Assembly: GCA_045110495.1 (NCBI GenBank) | Contig: JBGCGE010000010.1 | Coordinates: forward strand, 62,001 to 126,000 | Origin: CAJXQU01 sp045110495 | GTDB taxonomy: Bacteria > Pseudomonadota > Gammaproteobacteria > CAJXQU01 | DNA: 64,000 nucleotides | Direction of reading: 5' to 3' | Shown here: positions 26,207 through 34,295 of the stretch, piece by piece | Layout of the letters: each line of letters starts with the position of its first letter | Numbering within the stretch: position 1 is the stretch's first letter | The notes under the pieces: generated by a model | What the model saw: the letters and a program-made list of their open reading frames with translations, nothing else | Told to the model about the DNA's origin: nothing | The model's database searches: none | Position numbers and translations under genes: made by a program

Positions 26207-26722
26207 CTAAGGGAGTAATTTTGGTTTCATGTAATTAACAATTTGCCAAGCACCAGATTGAGCAGAATGATCCATGTCACTTAACTTTAGTACTGTTATT
26301 GCAGCCGTAGGCATCAAATTTCCAGTTGCTTGATCAGGAATTTTATTTCCACTGAGGTATAAAATTAACTCATTTACCCCTGGGTTATGGCCAACGAGCA
26401 AATTAATTTTATCTGGTTTTAAATCAACAGCTATGATTGCTAATAATTGAGAAAGGTTTGCATTGTAAATGGAATCTTCCCATTGAATCTTTTCTTGTTT
26501 TAGCTCCCAGGAATTTGCTACTAAACTTATGGTTTCTTTGACGCGTTGAGCAGGTGAACAGATAACATGATCCGGCGTATAATTTTGATCAACAATCCAT
26601 TGCCCCATGCGCGGAGCATCTTTGTTTCCTCGATCAGATAAGATCCGTTCAAAATCAGTTTGATGACCCGTATTCCAATCAGATTTAGCGTGGCGCATAA
26701 TGAGCAGCAATGTTGAATTCAT
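26207..26722 (-). CDS. SixA-like histidine phosphatase
   Basis: A 171-residue cytoplasmic phosphatase of the histidine phosphatase superfamily. The catalytic RHG-type motif is LIMRHAKSDWN (~7-17), and the second His is in LLVGHNPGVNELIL (~121-134). The short size matches SixA, which dephosphorylates histidine phosphotransfer proteins, rather than phosphoglycerate mutases. The actual substrate cannot be read from context: no histidine kinase or PTS gene is adjacent. Confidence 0.85.
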   Translation of the reverse strand: MNSTLLLIMRHAKSDWNTGHQTDFERILSDRGNKDAPRMGQWIVDQNYTPDHVICSPAQRVKETISLVANSWELKQEKIQWEDSIYNANLSQLLAIIAVDLKPDKINLLVGHNPGVNELILYLSGNKIPDQATGNLMPTAAITVLKLSDMDHSAQSGAWQIVNYMKPKLLP

Positions 26723-26848
26723 AAGTAAAGGTTATCACAGAAAAAAAAGCACTAGTAATCTGTATATTTGATGCTGGCATGCTTATTTAATAGTTTTAAT
26801 AATATTAACCATACAGAGAACTATCATAATAAAAATTTGGAGATAAAT

Positions 26849-28123
26849 ATGAAAATTGAAACACTCGCGATACATGCCGGATACGAGCCGGATCCAACAA
26901 CAAAATCAGTTGCTGTACCCATTTATCAAACGACATCTTACGCCTTTGATAACACTCAACATGGGGCAGATCTTTTTGATCTAAAAGTTGAAGGGAATAT
27001 TTATACGCGAATTATGAATCCAACGACTGCGGTTCTGGAACAACGTGTAGCCGCAATGGAAGGTGGCATCGGAGGTCTGGGATTGAGTTCTGGTATGTCA
27101 GCAATTACCTATTCAATCATGACGCTCGCGCAAAGTGGATCAAATATCATAAGTACGTCTACTCTTTACGGCGGAACGTTTAATTTATTTGCGCATACAC
27201 TGCCGCAATATGGAATCGATGTTCGATTTGCAGCATCTACCGATCTGGACAAAATGGCAACGTTAATCGATGAAAACACCAAAGCAATCTTTTGCGAGTC
27301 TATCGGTAATCCAGCAGGAAATGTTGTGGATATAGAAGCTATTACTGACATGGCGCATAGCCATGGACTTCCGGTTATTGTCGATAACACCGTTCCTACA
27401 CCGTATTTATGCCAACCAATTAACTGGGGTTGCGACATTGTTGTGCACTCTCTAACCAAATACATGGGCGGTCACGGAACCAGCATAGGAGGCGTATTGA
27501 TAGACTCAGGTAAATTTGACTGGGCGGCAAATAAAGAACGTTATGCCTGCTTGAATGAACCGGATCCTTCCTATCACGGCGTCGTTTATACAGACGCATT
27601 AGGGCCAGCAGCTTATATTGGTCGTGCGCGCGTGGTTCCACTTCGAAATATGGGAGCAGCGATTTCACCAATGAACAGCTTCCAGATTTTACAAGGCATA
27701 GAAACGCTACCAGTAAGAATGGACAGGCATTGTGAGAATGCACTGGCGGCAGCAAAATATTTGCGCGATCAGCCACAAGTTGAATGGGTTAATTATTCTG
27801 GTTTGGACGATCATCCAGATCATGCTTTGGTTGAAAAATATATGGGTGGCCGAGCAGCCGGACTTATCTGTTTTGGAATTAAAGGCGGCAAAGAAGCAGG
27901 TGCAAAATTTATCGATGCACTTAAATTGATCACACGACTGGTTAATATCGGTGATGCTAAATCACTAGCTTGTCATCCAGCCAGTACAACACACAGACAA
28001 TTATCAGAAGACGAACTAGCAACGGCTGGAGTTAGCGAAGATCTGGTTAGACTCTCTATTGGTATAGAACATATCGACGATATTATTGAGGATATTGAGC
28101 AAGCTCTTGCCGCTGCAAAATAA
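26849..28123 (+). CDS. metY: O-acetylhomoserine sulfhydrylase (Cys/Met metabolism PLP enzyme)
   Basis: Makes homocysteine from O-acetylhomoserine and sulfide, using pyridoxal phosphate. 424 residues starting MKIETLAIHAGYEPDP, the usual MetY opening. The PLP lysine is in IVVHSLTKYMGGHG. YTRIMNPTTAVLEQRVA and GLSSGMSAITYSIM bind cofactor phosphate, and LACHPASTTHRQLS is the C-terminal substrate loop. I chose ATG 26849 because TTGGAGAT is at proper spacing; the frame stays open 27 codons upstream without homology. Its stop overlaps the start of the Sel1 gene (TAATG). Confidence 0.93.
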   Translation: MKIETLAIHAGYEPDPTTKSVAVPIYQTTSYAFDNTQHGADLFDLKVEGNIYTRIMNPTTAVLEQRVAAMEGGIGGLGLSSGMSAITYSIMTLAQSGSNIISTSTLYGGTFNLFAHTLPQYGIDVRFAASTDLDKMATLIDENTKAIFCESIGNPAGNVVDIEAITDMAHSHGLPVIVDNTVPTPYLCQPINWGCDIVVHSLTKYMGGHGTSIGGVLIDSGKFDWAANKERYACLNEPDPSYHGVVYTDALGPAAYIGRARVVPLRNMGAAISPMNSFQILQGIETLPVRMDRHCENALAAAKYLRDQPQVEWVNYSGLDDHPDHALVEKYMGGRAAGLICFGIKGGKEAGAKFIDALKLITRLVNIGDAKSLACHPASTTHRQLSEDELATAGVSEDLVRLSIGIEHIDDIIEDIEQALAAAK

Positions 28124-29067
28124 TGCAAAAAACGTTCTTTTTGATCGTCGTTTTACTGAGTACACCTGTTTTAGCAATTGATGCTGAAACAGGTGCACAG
28201 CACGCTGCAAAAGGAGATTTCGCAACCGCCTACAATATATGGAAGGTTTTCGCCGAAGAAGGCGATGCGATGTCGCAGTTTTATCTGGGTGTGTTGTACG
28301 AAAAAGGCAGCGGTGTAGAAAAAGACTATCCTCAAGCATTATTCTGGTATATCAAATCTGCTGAACAAGGTGTCGCAAAAGCAAGCTATAACATCGGCAA
28401 TATGTTCTTTAATGGTCGCGGAGTAAGTAAAGACTACAAAGAAGCAGAACGGCGTTTCAGGCATGCAGCGGATCTAAATTACCCACCGGCACAATTTAAC
28501 CTTGCTTATATTTTGGATAGAGGTTTAAACGGTAAAAAAAATCCAACAGAAGCATTTAACTGGTATTTAAAATCCGCCGAAAATGGTGTTCAAAAAGCTC
28601 AATCTAAAGTGGGGAAATTGTATGAGACCGGTAGCGGTGTCGCTAAAAATAAAGAAAAAGCGATCTACTGGTACAAAAAAGTCGCACATAATAATCCTGA
28701 GATCAGGATCCGTTTAGCCAAGTTATATCTTAAAGATCAAAAAACGCTGGAAGAGGGTATACGTTTATTACGATCAGGCGCGGAAAACGGAGATAAATTA
28801 GCACAATATGAACTTGGCTATCTTTATGGCCAAGGAGAAAAAGTTAAACAAGATTTTGAACAAGCGACTTTTTGGTATCAACGAGCCGCGAAACAACAAG
28901 TCCCAGAAGCACAATATCTTTTATGTCTTTCTTACTCTCTAGGTAAAGGCGTCCCAGTAGATTTTGCTGTCGCTCAAGTCTGGTGTGAGGCTGCCGTATT
29001 AAACAAAGCAGAAGGTGCAGAAGCAGCGTTAGGAGAGATCAAAGAAGCGATGAGGAGAGCTGAGTAG
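28123..29067 (+). CDS. Secreted Sel1-repeat protein
   Basis: A signal peptide (~1-18, ending VLA-ID) is followed by about seven Sel1-like repeats of ~36 residues. Each has the pattern A-x-x-x-LG-x-x-Y-x-x-G-x-G-V-x-x-D-x-x-x-A-x-x-W-Y, for example QFYLGVLYEKGSGVEKDYPQ and ARYELGYLY-type units. Such helical solenoids act as protein-interaction scaffolds in the periplasm. A C-terminal cysteine pair (LLCLSYS, VWCEAAV) is typical of the last repeat. The start overlaps the metY stop by one base, so the two genes are translationally coupled, though no functional link is known. Confidence 0.88.
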   Translation: MQKTFFLIVVLLSTPVLAIDAETGAQHAAKGDFATAYNIWKVFAEEGDAMSQFYLGVLYEKGSGVEKDYPQALFWYIKSAEQGVAKASYNIGNMFFNGRGVSKDYKEAERRFRHAADLNYPPAQFNLAYILDRGLNGKKNPTEAFNWYLKSAENGVQKAQSKVGKLYETGSGVAKNKEKAIYWYKKVAHNNPEIRIRLAKLYLKDQKTLEEGIRLLRSGAENGDKLAQYELGYLYGQGEKVKQDFEQATFWYQRAAKQQVPEAQYLLCLSYSLGKGVPVDFAVAQVWCEAAVLNKAEGAEAALGEIKEAMRRAE

Positions 29068-29117
29068 GTGAAAGGAGAGCTGAACTCTACCGATGTTGAA
29101 TCGAGGATAATAGTCGA

Positions 29118-29150
29118 GTAGGTCGGCTTAGCGATAGAGCAAGCCGACAT
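29118..29150 (+). repeat. REP-like palindromic unit, left member of an inverted pair
   Basis: A GTAG tetranucleotide is followed by the stem GTCGGCTT (29122-29129) and its complement AAGCCGAC (29141-29148). The GTAG lead plus hairpin is the pattern of REP sequences mobilised by RAYT transposases. Confidence 0.7.
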
Positions 29151-29236
29151 TTGATTTTAATGAGCATTACTACGTTAAGTTTTGTAGTCCTTATTATTTA
29201 GAATGAAATTTTAGATTGATCGTGGAAAGAATTTCT

Positions 29237-29268
29237 TGTCGGTTTACGCTACGCTAAACCGATCTACG
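29237..29268 (-). repeat. REP-like palindromic unit, right member of an inverted pair
   Basis: On the minus strand it reads GTAGATCGGTTTAGCG and closes with TAAACCGACA. It is the same element as the left unit with two C-to-T changes per arm and faces it from ~85 bp away, giving a BIME-like arrangement. Confidence 0.7.
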
Positions 29269-29286
29269 AGAGTTAAAAACAATATC

Positions 29287-30198
29287 TCACTGTTTATCAG
29301 GTACCATTTTATCCGTAAGATTTACTTTAGATAGAAAATCTAAAAAATGCTGCTTATTTATTTGAAACGCTCCATCCATGCCTAAATAGGCCACAAGATA
29401 AGAACCTTGAGAGGATGGTAAAAAAGTAATTTCTTTGTGGAGTTGTGACTGCTTGTTGTAAATATAAAAACTTTCGGATTTATTAAACCCTAGTGATTTG
29501 GGTTTTATTTTAGAACTTATATCAAACTGAGTAAGCCAGTAATTTTTAAATTCTTCCGTATTCTGTGATGGCGAGTGAATAAACATCAAAGTTGATTGAG
29601 AGCGCCCTGCTTTAGTTTTATCTTTTACTGCACCTGTAGAAATACTAAGTAGTTGGGTCTGCATTCCATTGGTGGCATTGAATTCATTTATATTTCCTAT
29701 CATGAAATAGTAGGGAAATCTTACAGACCAAGAGCCGTGTTTTGACTCAACCCTATACATATCATTTACAGCAGATATTTTAATGCCCTCACTCACTTTT
29801 ATTGACGCCGGCATAGCCTTAGATTTTTTGTTTTTAACCTTGTTATAAAAAAGGTGTGCCCCAAAAACATCTAATCTCTCAGCCCATGATAATAGTGCTT
29901 CTAAAACAAGATCATTCTCTTTCGGAAGAATTATTCCATGTTTTTTATTAAGTTCAGATACGTATGAGCCTAATAAATAATAAAGGTGTTCTTTCGCCCC
30001 TTCTATACTTTGAGCATCTAGTTTCGAGTAGTTTTCGTTTAACCAATTATTGAAAACTGTAGAGTCAACAATAACTTTCGCATAGTCGAAAACTGGATCA
30101 TTCAATGGGATTATTGAGTACCCATCCATAGGTTTATATTCATTCGAAAACGTGTTTGATGTGATGAATATTAATAAGATAACAATTAAATTACGCAC
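29287..30198 (-). CDS. Secreted protein of unknown function
   Basis: 303 residues. The signal peptide spans ~1-18 (ending NTFSNEY). The mature part is mixed alpha/beta, Lys-rich and shows no motif I know. Notable segments are GKHGSWSVRFPYYFMIGNIN-like aromatic strands (~150-170) and a C-terminal half rich in Ser/Gln. Translation starts at GTG, with GGAGG immediately upstream. Its A+T content seems higher than its neighbours. It lies downstream of the TMEM143-family gene on the same strand (72-bp gap) and may be cotranscribed. I do not assign a function. Confidence 0.7.
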   Translation of the reverse strand: MRNLIVILLIFITSNTFSNEYKPMDGYSIIPLNDPVFDYAKVIVDSTVFNNWLNENYSKLDAQSIEGAKEHLYYLLGSYVSELNKKHGIILPKENDLVLEALLSWAERLDVFGAHLFYNKVKNKKSKAMPASIKVSEGIKISAVNDMYRVESKHGSWSVRFPYYFMIGNINEFNATNGMQTQLLSISTGAVKDKTKAGRSQSTLMFIHSPSQNTEEFKNYWLTQFDISSKIKPKSLGFNKSESFYIYNKQSQLHKEITFLPSSQGSYLVAYLGMDGAFQINKQHFLDFLSKVNLTDKMVPDKQ

Positions 30199-30270
30199 AT
30201 ATCCTCCGTGCTGATAGAGTGGAGAACTACAAATACACCACTAATTTATGGATTGAAAAACATTTTCACA

Positions 30271-31521
30271 TTAAGCTTGACTAAATTGAAAATAACCATC
30301 CCAAATTTGATCTAATTTTATTCTTGCACCGGCAGGTGGAACTACTGAGATTTGATCGCCGTTTAATTTTATCAATTCCAATTCTTCTAGCTTTCTAAGC
30401 GCATCACTAATTTCAAAATCTAAGGAGTGTTGATACTTTTCTTTAAACCAATTTTCTATGGAATGATCAAGCTCTTTAGTAGTAAGACTATTATCTGATC
30501 GTAATAAAAAATAATAAGCAAGAATCGCTTCTTTGCATTCTTCCTCTTCGGCGGCATCAATCAGCTGATGAAAAACGCCGGTGTTATTATCTAAATTTTT
30601 AAAATAAAGACTGTCTGCAAGCGTTTTCATAAATTTTATTTTGCGGTTTTTGAAATTGCTAAATTGTTTCCACAAGAAAGCGCCGAGTGTTCCGAAGCCA
30701 GCGACTAGTCCAAGTAAAGCAGCTTGATCAAGCACGACAGGTTCATGATGAAGACCGAACCAGAAGGCCAATAATGATCCCGTTAATATTAGCGTTGCGC
30801 CTAACTTTGTTGCAAGCATAATTATTCCACCGACTGCGGCGGGCACACCGATGATCAATTTGTCGATGGTTTTCATTTTCACTTTAGTGTTGGGGAACAG
30901 CATTTCAAGATCTGATCGCGGAATATTCTGGAACAGTTTTATTGTCGTTGATCCTGGTTTGAAAAATAAATTTTTTCGTTGCTGCTGATCAAAATATTTC
31001 TGATCTTTATATTTCACATAGATCACAACGCGATCATAATTAATAAATGAAATCGGTTTCTTTTTTAATCCAAAAAAACTTACTAAGGTTTCGTGTTTTT
31101 CAGATTCGCCACGCCGGAAAAAAAGTACTTGTTCAAAGTCATTAAAATCAACATTTAAACGGATCTTGAAAAGTGATTCTTCTTGTAAAGCACGATCTAA
31201 ATCTTCCTGATTGATGACTTCAAAATTAGCGGTATTCAATAATTTTTTTAGCTCGGAGATTAAAACCGCTTCCATTTGATTTTTTTGATCGCTGGTTTTT
31301 TCATAGACTAGCTTCGTGTCAGCATCTGGATTAACTGCGGCGTAATTATCTTTCAGCAGTTCCAAACTTTTGTGAAATTTAAAATGAAAAATACTATCCA
31401 GCAGTTTGCAGACATCTTGAAATTTCAGAAGATCATCATTAGACAGATGACCTTCTTCACAACACATTGAGACAATGTCCGATTTTCGATAGGGGATAAA
31501 ACGTTGTTTGCTTACCGTCAT
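30271..31521 (-). CDS. TMEM143 / DUF3754 family membrane protein
   Basis: 416 residues. A soluble N-terminal half carries RFIPYRKSDIVSMC at the start and FFRRGESEKHETLVSFFGLK (~130-150), which are family marks. Two or three hydrophobic segments follow at ~225-275 (VPAAVGGIIMLATKLGATL, LLGLVAGFGTLGAFLW). The C-terminal helical domain has LADSLYFKNLDNNTGVFHQL and EECKEAILAYYFLL. The family also occurs in mitochondria; its function is unknown. It follows lpd by about 55 bp on the same strand and could be the tail of the sucAB-lpd transcript. Confidence 0.8.
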   Translation of the reverse strand: MTVSKQRFIPYRKSDIVSMCCEEGHLSNDDLLKFQDVCKLLDSIFHFKFHKSLELLKDNYAAVNPDADTKLVYEKTSDQKNQMEAVLISELKKLLNTANFEVINQEDLDRALQEESLFKIRLNVDFNDFEQVLFFRRGESEKHETLVSFFGLKKKPISFINYDRVVIYVKYKDQKYFDQQQRKNLFFKPGSTTIKLFQNIPRSDLEMLFPNTKVKMKTIDKLIIGVPAAVGGIIMLATKLGATLILTGSLLAFWFGLHHEPVVLDQAALLGLVAGFGTLGAFLWKQFSNFKNRKIKFMKTLADSLYFKNLDNNTGVFHQLIDAAEEEECKEAILAYYFLLRSDNSLTTKELDHSIENWFKEKYQHSLDFEISDALRKLEELELIKLNGDQISVVPPAGARIKLDQIWDGYFQFSQA

Positions 31522-31576
31522 ACTTTAAGGAACCTCTGGTCGATCTGTTTTTATTGTTAACTAAGCAGAGAATACC

Positions 31577-32992
31577 TTACAGATGCAATGTCCTTCCATC
31601 AACGCTTAAAGACGCTTCATGCATCGCTTCGGATAAAGTTGGATGTGCGTGAACGGTTCTGGCGATATCTTCCGTACTTGCTTCAAATGACATCGCGAGC
31701 ACGGCCTCGCTGACTAACTCTGAGGCATTAGGGCCAAAGATATGTACGCCGAGCAATTCATCAGTTTCTGCATCGCCGATCATTTTTATCAAGCCTGCGG
31801 TTTCGTTCATCGCGCGAGCGCGTCCGGTGGCGGCAAATGGAAAACTACCAATGCGAATGTTGCGACCTTCTGCTTTTAGTTGTTGTTCTGTTTTACCAAC
31901 CCATGCAATTTCTGGCCAGGTGTAGACAACCCATGGAATATTATCGTGGCTGAAATCCGGTTTTTGGCCATCGATCAATTCTGCAACCGCTACGCCTTCT
32001 TCCATTGCTTTATGTGCGAGCATTGGGCCGTGGATCACATCTCCAATTGCAAAAACATTTTCCAGATTTGTACGACATTGATCGTCAGTTTCAATAAATC
32101 CTCGCTGATCAATTTTCAAACCAACTTGTTCAGCATTTAAACCTTCCGTATTTGGCTTTCTTCCAATGGCGACGATCAGTTTATCTACTTCAAGGTCGTG
32201 CGATTCGCCTTTTTGATCATACTGAACTTTGACTTTTCCATTAGCTTTTTCACAACTGGTCATTTTTGCACCGAGCTGAATATCCAGACCTTGTTTGATC
32301 AAATTCTTTTGTGCTTCTTTTGCGATATCTTGATCTGCCGCGCCCATGAATTCATCCATCGCTTCGATAACGGTTACTTTCGAACCAAGTCTACGCCAGA
32401 CACTGCCGAGTTCTAAACCAATAACGCCCGCGCCGATCACGCCGAGGGTTTCCGGAACTTCCGCAAAAGATAAAGCACCGGTTGAATCAACAATTTGATC
32501 ATTATCAACTGGTGCAGGTGGTAGTACCGCAGGAATTGATCCGGTTGCGATGATAATTTTTTTCGCGTTGACAGTTTGAGTTTGGCCATCAATAGTTTTT
32601 ACGACGACTTCCAAATTTGATCGCAAACTACCAGTTCCTTCCAATAGAGTGATGTTGTGTTTTTTGAATAAGCCAGCCACACCCATTGTCAATATCTGGA
32701 CAATTTTATCTTTGCGTTTGAGCATTTTGCTGACATCCATTTGTGCATTCTCAACGCTGATGCCGTGATCTTTTGCGTGCTTATTTATGTCTTCAAAATG
32801 GTGTGAGGAATCGAGTAATGCTTTTGAAGGAATACAACCGACGTTGAGACAGGTTCCACCGAGAACGGTTTTGTTTTTATCACTTTGCCACTTTTCAACA
32901 CAGGCGGTTTTCATACCGAGTTGAGCACAACGAATAGCAGCCACATAACCACCGGGACCACCACCGATTACGACGACATCATAATTATCCAT
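31577..32992 (-). CDS. lpd: Dihydrolipoyl dehydrogenase (E3)
   Basis: Reoxidises the lipoyl group of the 2-oxoglutarate dehydrogenase complex with NAD. 471 residues. The FAD fold is VVVIGGGPGGYVAA (~6-19), the redox disulfide is in GGTCLNVGCIPSK (~45-57), and the NAD fold is LGVIGAGVIGLELG (~180-193). The second FAD motif is VFAIGDVI, and the C-terminal catalytic pair is in HAHPTLSEAMHEA. It is third in the sucA-sucB-lpd order, 31 bp after sucB, so it is the E3 dedicated to that complex. Confidence 0.97.
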   Translation of the reverse strand: MDNYDVVVIGGGPGGYVAAIRCAQLGMKTACVEKWQSDKNKTVLGGTCLNVGCIPSKALLDSSHHFEDINKHAKDHGISVENAQMDVSKMLKRKDKIVQILTMGVAGLFKKHNITLLEGTGSLRSNLEVVVKTIDGQTQTVNAKKIIIATGSIPAVLPPAPVDNDQIVDSTGALSFAEVPETLGVIGAGVIGLELGSVWRRLGSKVTVIEAMDEFMGAADQDIAKEAQKNLIKQGLDIQLGAKMTSCEKANGKVKVQYDQKGESHDLEVDKLIVAIGRKPNTEGLNAEQVGLKIDQRGFIETDDQCRTNLENVFAIGDVIHGPMLAHKAMEEGVAVAELIDGQKPDFSHDNIPWVVYTWPEIAWVGKTEQQLKAEGRNIRIGSFPFAATGRARAMNETAGLIKMIGDAETDELLGVHIFGPNASELVSEAVLAMSFEASTEDIARTVHAHPTLSEAMHEASLSVDGRTLHL

Positions 32993-33023
32993 CTTTCTTC
33001 ACCACCTTTATTTTCTATCTTAG

Positions 33024-34295
33024 TTAGATCTCAAGAAACAGCATGGCTGGCTCTTCTAATTGTTTTTTGATCGACACCAAAAATGAGACCGCTTCACGGC
33101 CGTCAATGATTCGATGATCATAAGATAATGCAACAAACATGACAGGTCGGATCACAACCTGGTTATTTTCTGCAACGGGACGATCCTGTATCGCGTGCAT
33201 CCCTAAAATCGCACTTTGCGGAGGATTAATAATCGGCGTTGATAACATCGATCCAAATGTTCCACCATTGGTGATTGTGAAAGTGCCGCCAGTGAGGTCA
33301 TCCAATGCCAGGCTTGAATTTTTGGCTTTATTACCCAGTTCACGAATTTTGCCTTCAATTTCAGGAAAAGACATTTGATCCGCATCTCGCATGACGGGCA
33401 CGACTAAACCTCTGGGCGAACTTACAGCGACGCTAATATCGTAAAAGTCGTGATAGACGATATCCTGATCTTCGATCGATGCATTGACCAGTGGAAATTC
33501 TTTTAGCGCATTGATCGCAGCTTGCACAAAAAATGGCATAAAGCCCAAACGATAACCGTATTTTTCTTCGAATTCAGGTTGGATTTTTGCGCGTAATTGT
33601 TTGACGGCAAGTAAATTAATTTCATTAAATGTTGTCAGAATCGCACTTTCTGACTGAGCAGATAATAAACGTTCAGCTGCGCGTTGACGCAAGCGGCTCA
33701 TCGGCACGCGTCGTTCTTGTCTTTCAGTTATGTGAGACTCTTTGGTCTCACTATTTGTTTCATTAATACTTGCGTGGACTTGTGTCGTTGCAGTTTCTTT
33801 TACTGGGACTTGATTTTGCAGATGTGTTTGCACATCAGATTTTGTAATTCGTCCCTCTTTACCGCTACCTTCAATTTCATTCGCATCCAGACCTTTTTCT
33901 GTGATTAATTTGCGCACAGCCGGGCCGGAAGCGGGGGTGGTTTTGGAAACTAAATCTGAAGTATTTTCATCGAGAATTTCGATTGTAGAATTCTGGATAG
34001 ATTTTGGGGCAGATGTTTGAGCAGCTTCTTGATCAGAATCTTGAGCGGGCATTTCTGCATCGGTATCAATGATCGCAAGAATATCACCAGCAACAACGAG
34101 GTCACCTTCATTTTTTAAAATTTCTTTAAGAATGCCTTCGTTTAGTGCTGCAACTTCCAGAGTCACTTTGTCGGTTTCTAAATCGATCAAATTTTCGCCG
34201 CGTTTTACAAAATCGCCAAGTGACTTTTGCCATTCGAGTAGCGTTGCGTCTGCAACAGATTCGGCTAAGGCCGGTACTTTTATTTCTTCTAACAT
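33024..34295 (-). CDS. sucB: Dihydrolipoamide succinyltransferase (E2 of 2-oxoglutarate dehydrogenase)
   Basis: Transfers the succinyl group from lipoate to CoA and forms the core of the complex. A lipoyl domain (~1-75) has the lipoylated Lys in ETDKVTLEV. An acidic linker leads to the E3/E1-binding domain (~120-160, GPAVRKLITEKGLDANEI). The catalytic domain (~195-420) contains FTITNGGTFGSM and the active-site SYDHRIIDGREAV. 423 residues. The ATG overlaps the sucA stop by one base (TAATG). Confidence 0.97.
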   Translation of the reverse strand: MLEEIKVPALAESVADATLLEWQKSLGDFVKRGENLIDLETDKVTLEVAALNEGILKEILKNEGDLVVAGDILAIIDTDAEMPAQDSDQEAAQTSAPKSIQNSTIEILDENTSDLVSKTTPASGPAVRKLITEKGLDANEIEGSGKEGRITKSDVQTHLQNQVPVKETATTQVHASINETNSETKESHITERQERRVPMSRLRQRAAERLLSAQSESAILTTFNEINLLAVKQLRAKIQPEFEEKYGYRLGFMPFFVQAAINALKEFPLVNASIEDQDIVYHDFYDISVAVSSPRGLVVPVMRDADQMSFPEIEGKIRELGNKAKNSSLALDDLTGGTFTITNGGTFGSMLSTPIINPPQSAILGMHAIQDRPVAENNQVVIRPVMFVALSYDHRIIDGREAVSFLVSIKKQLEEPAMLFLEI

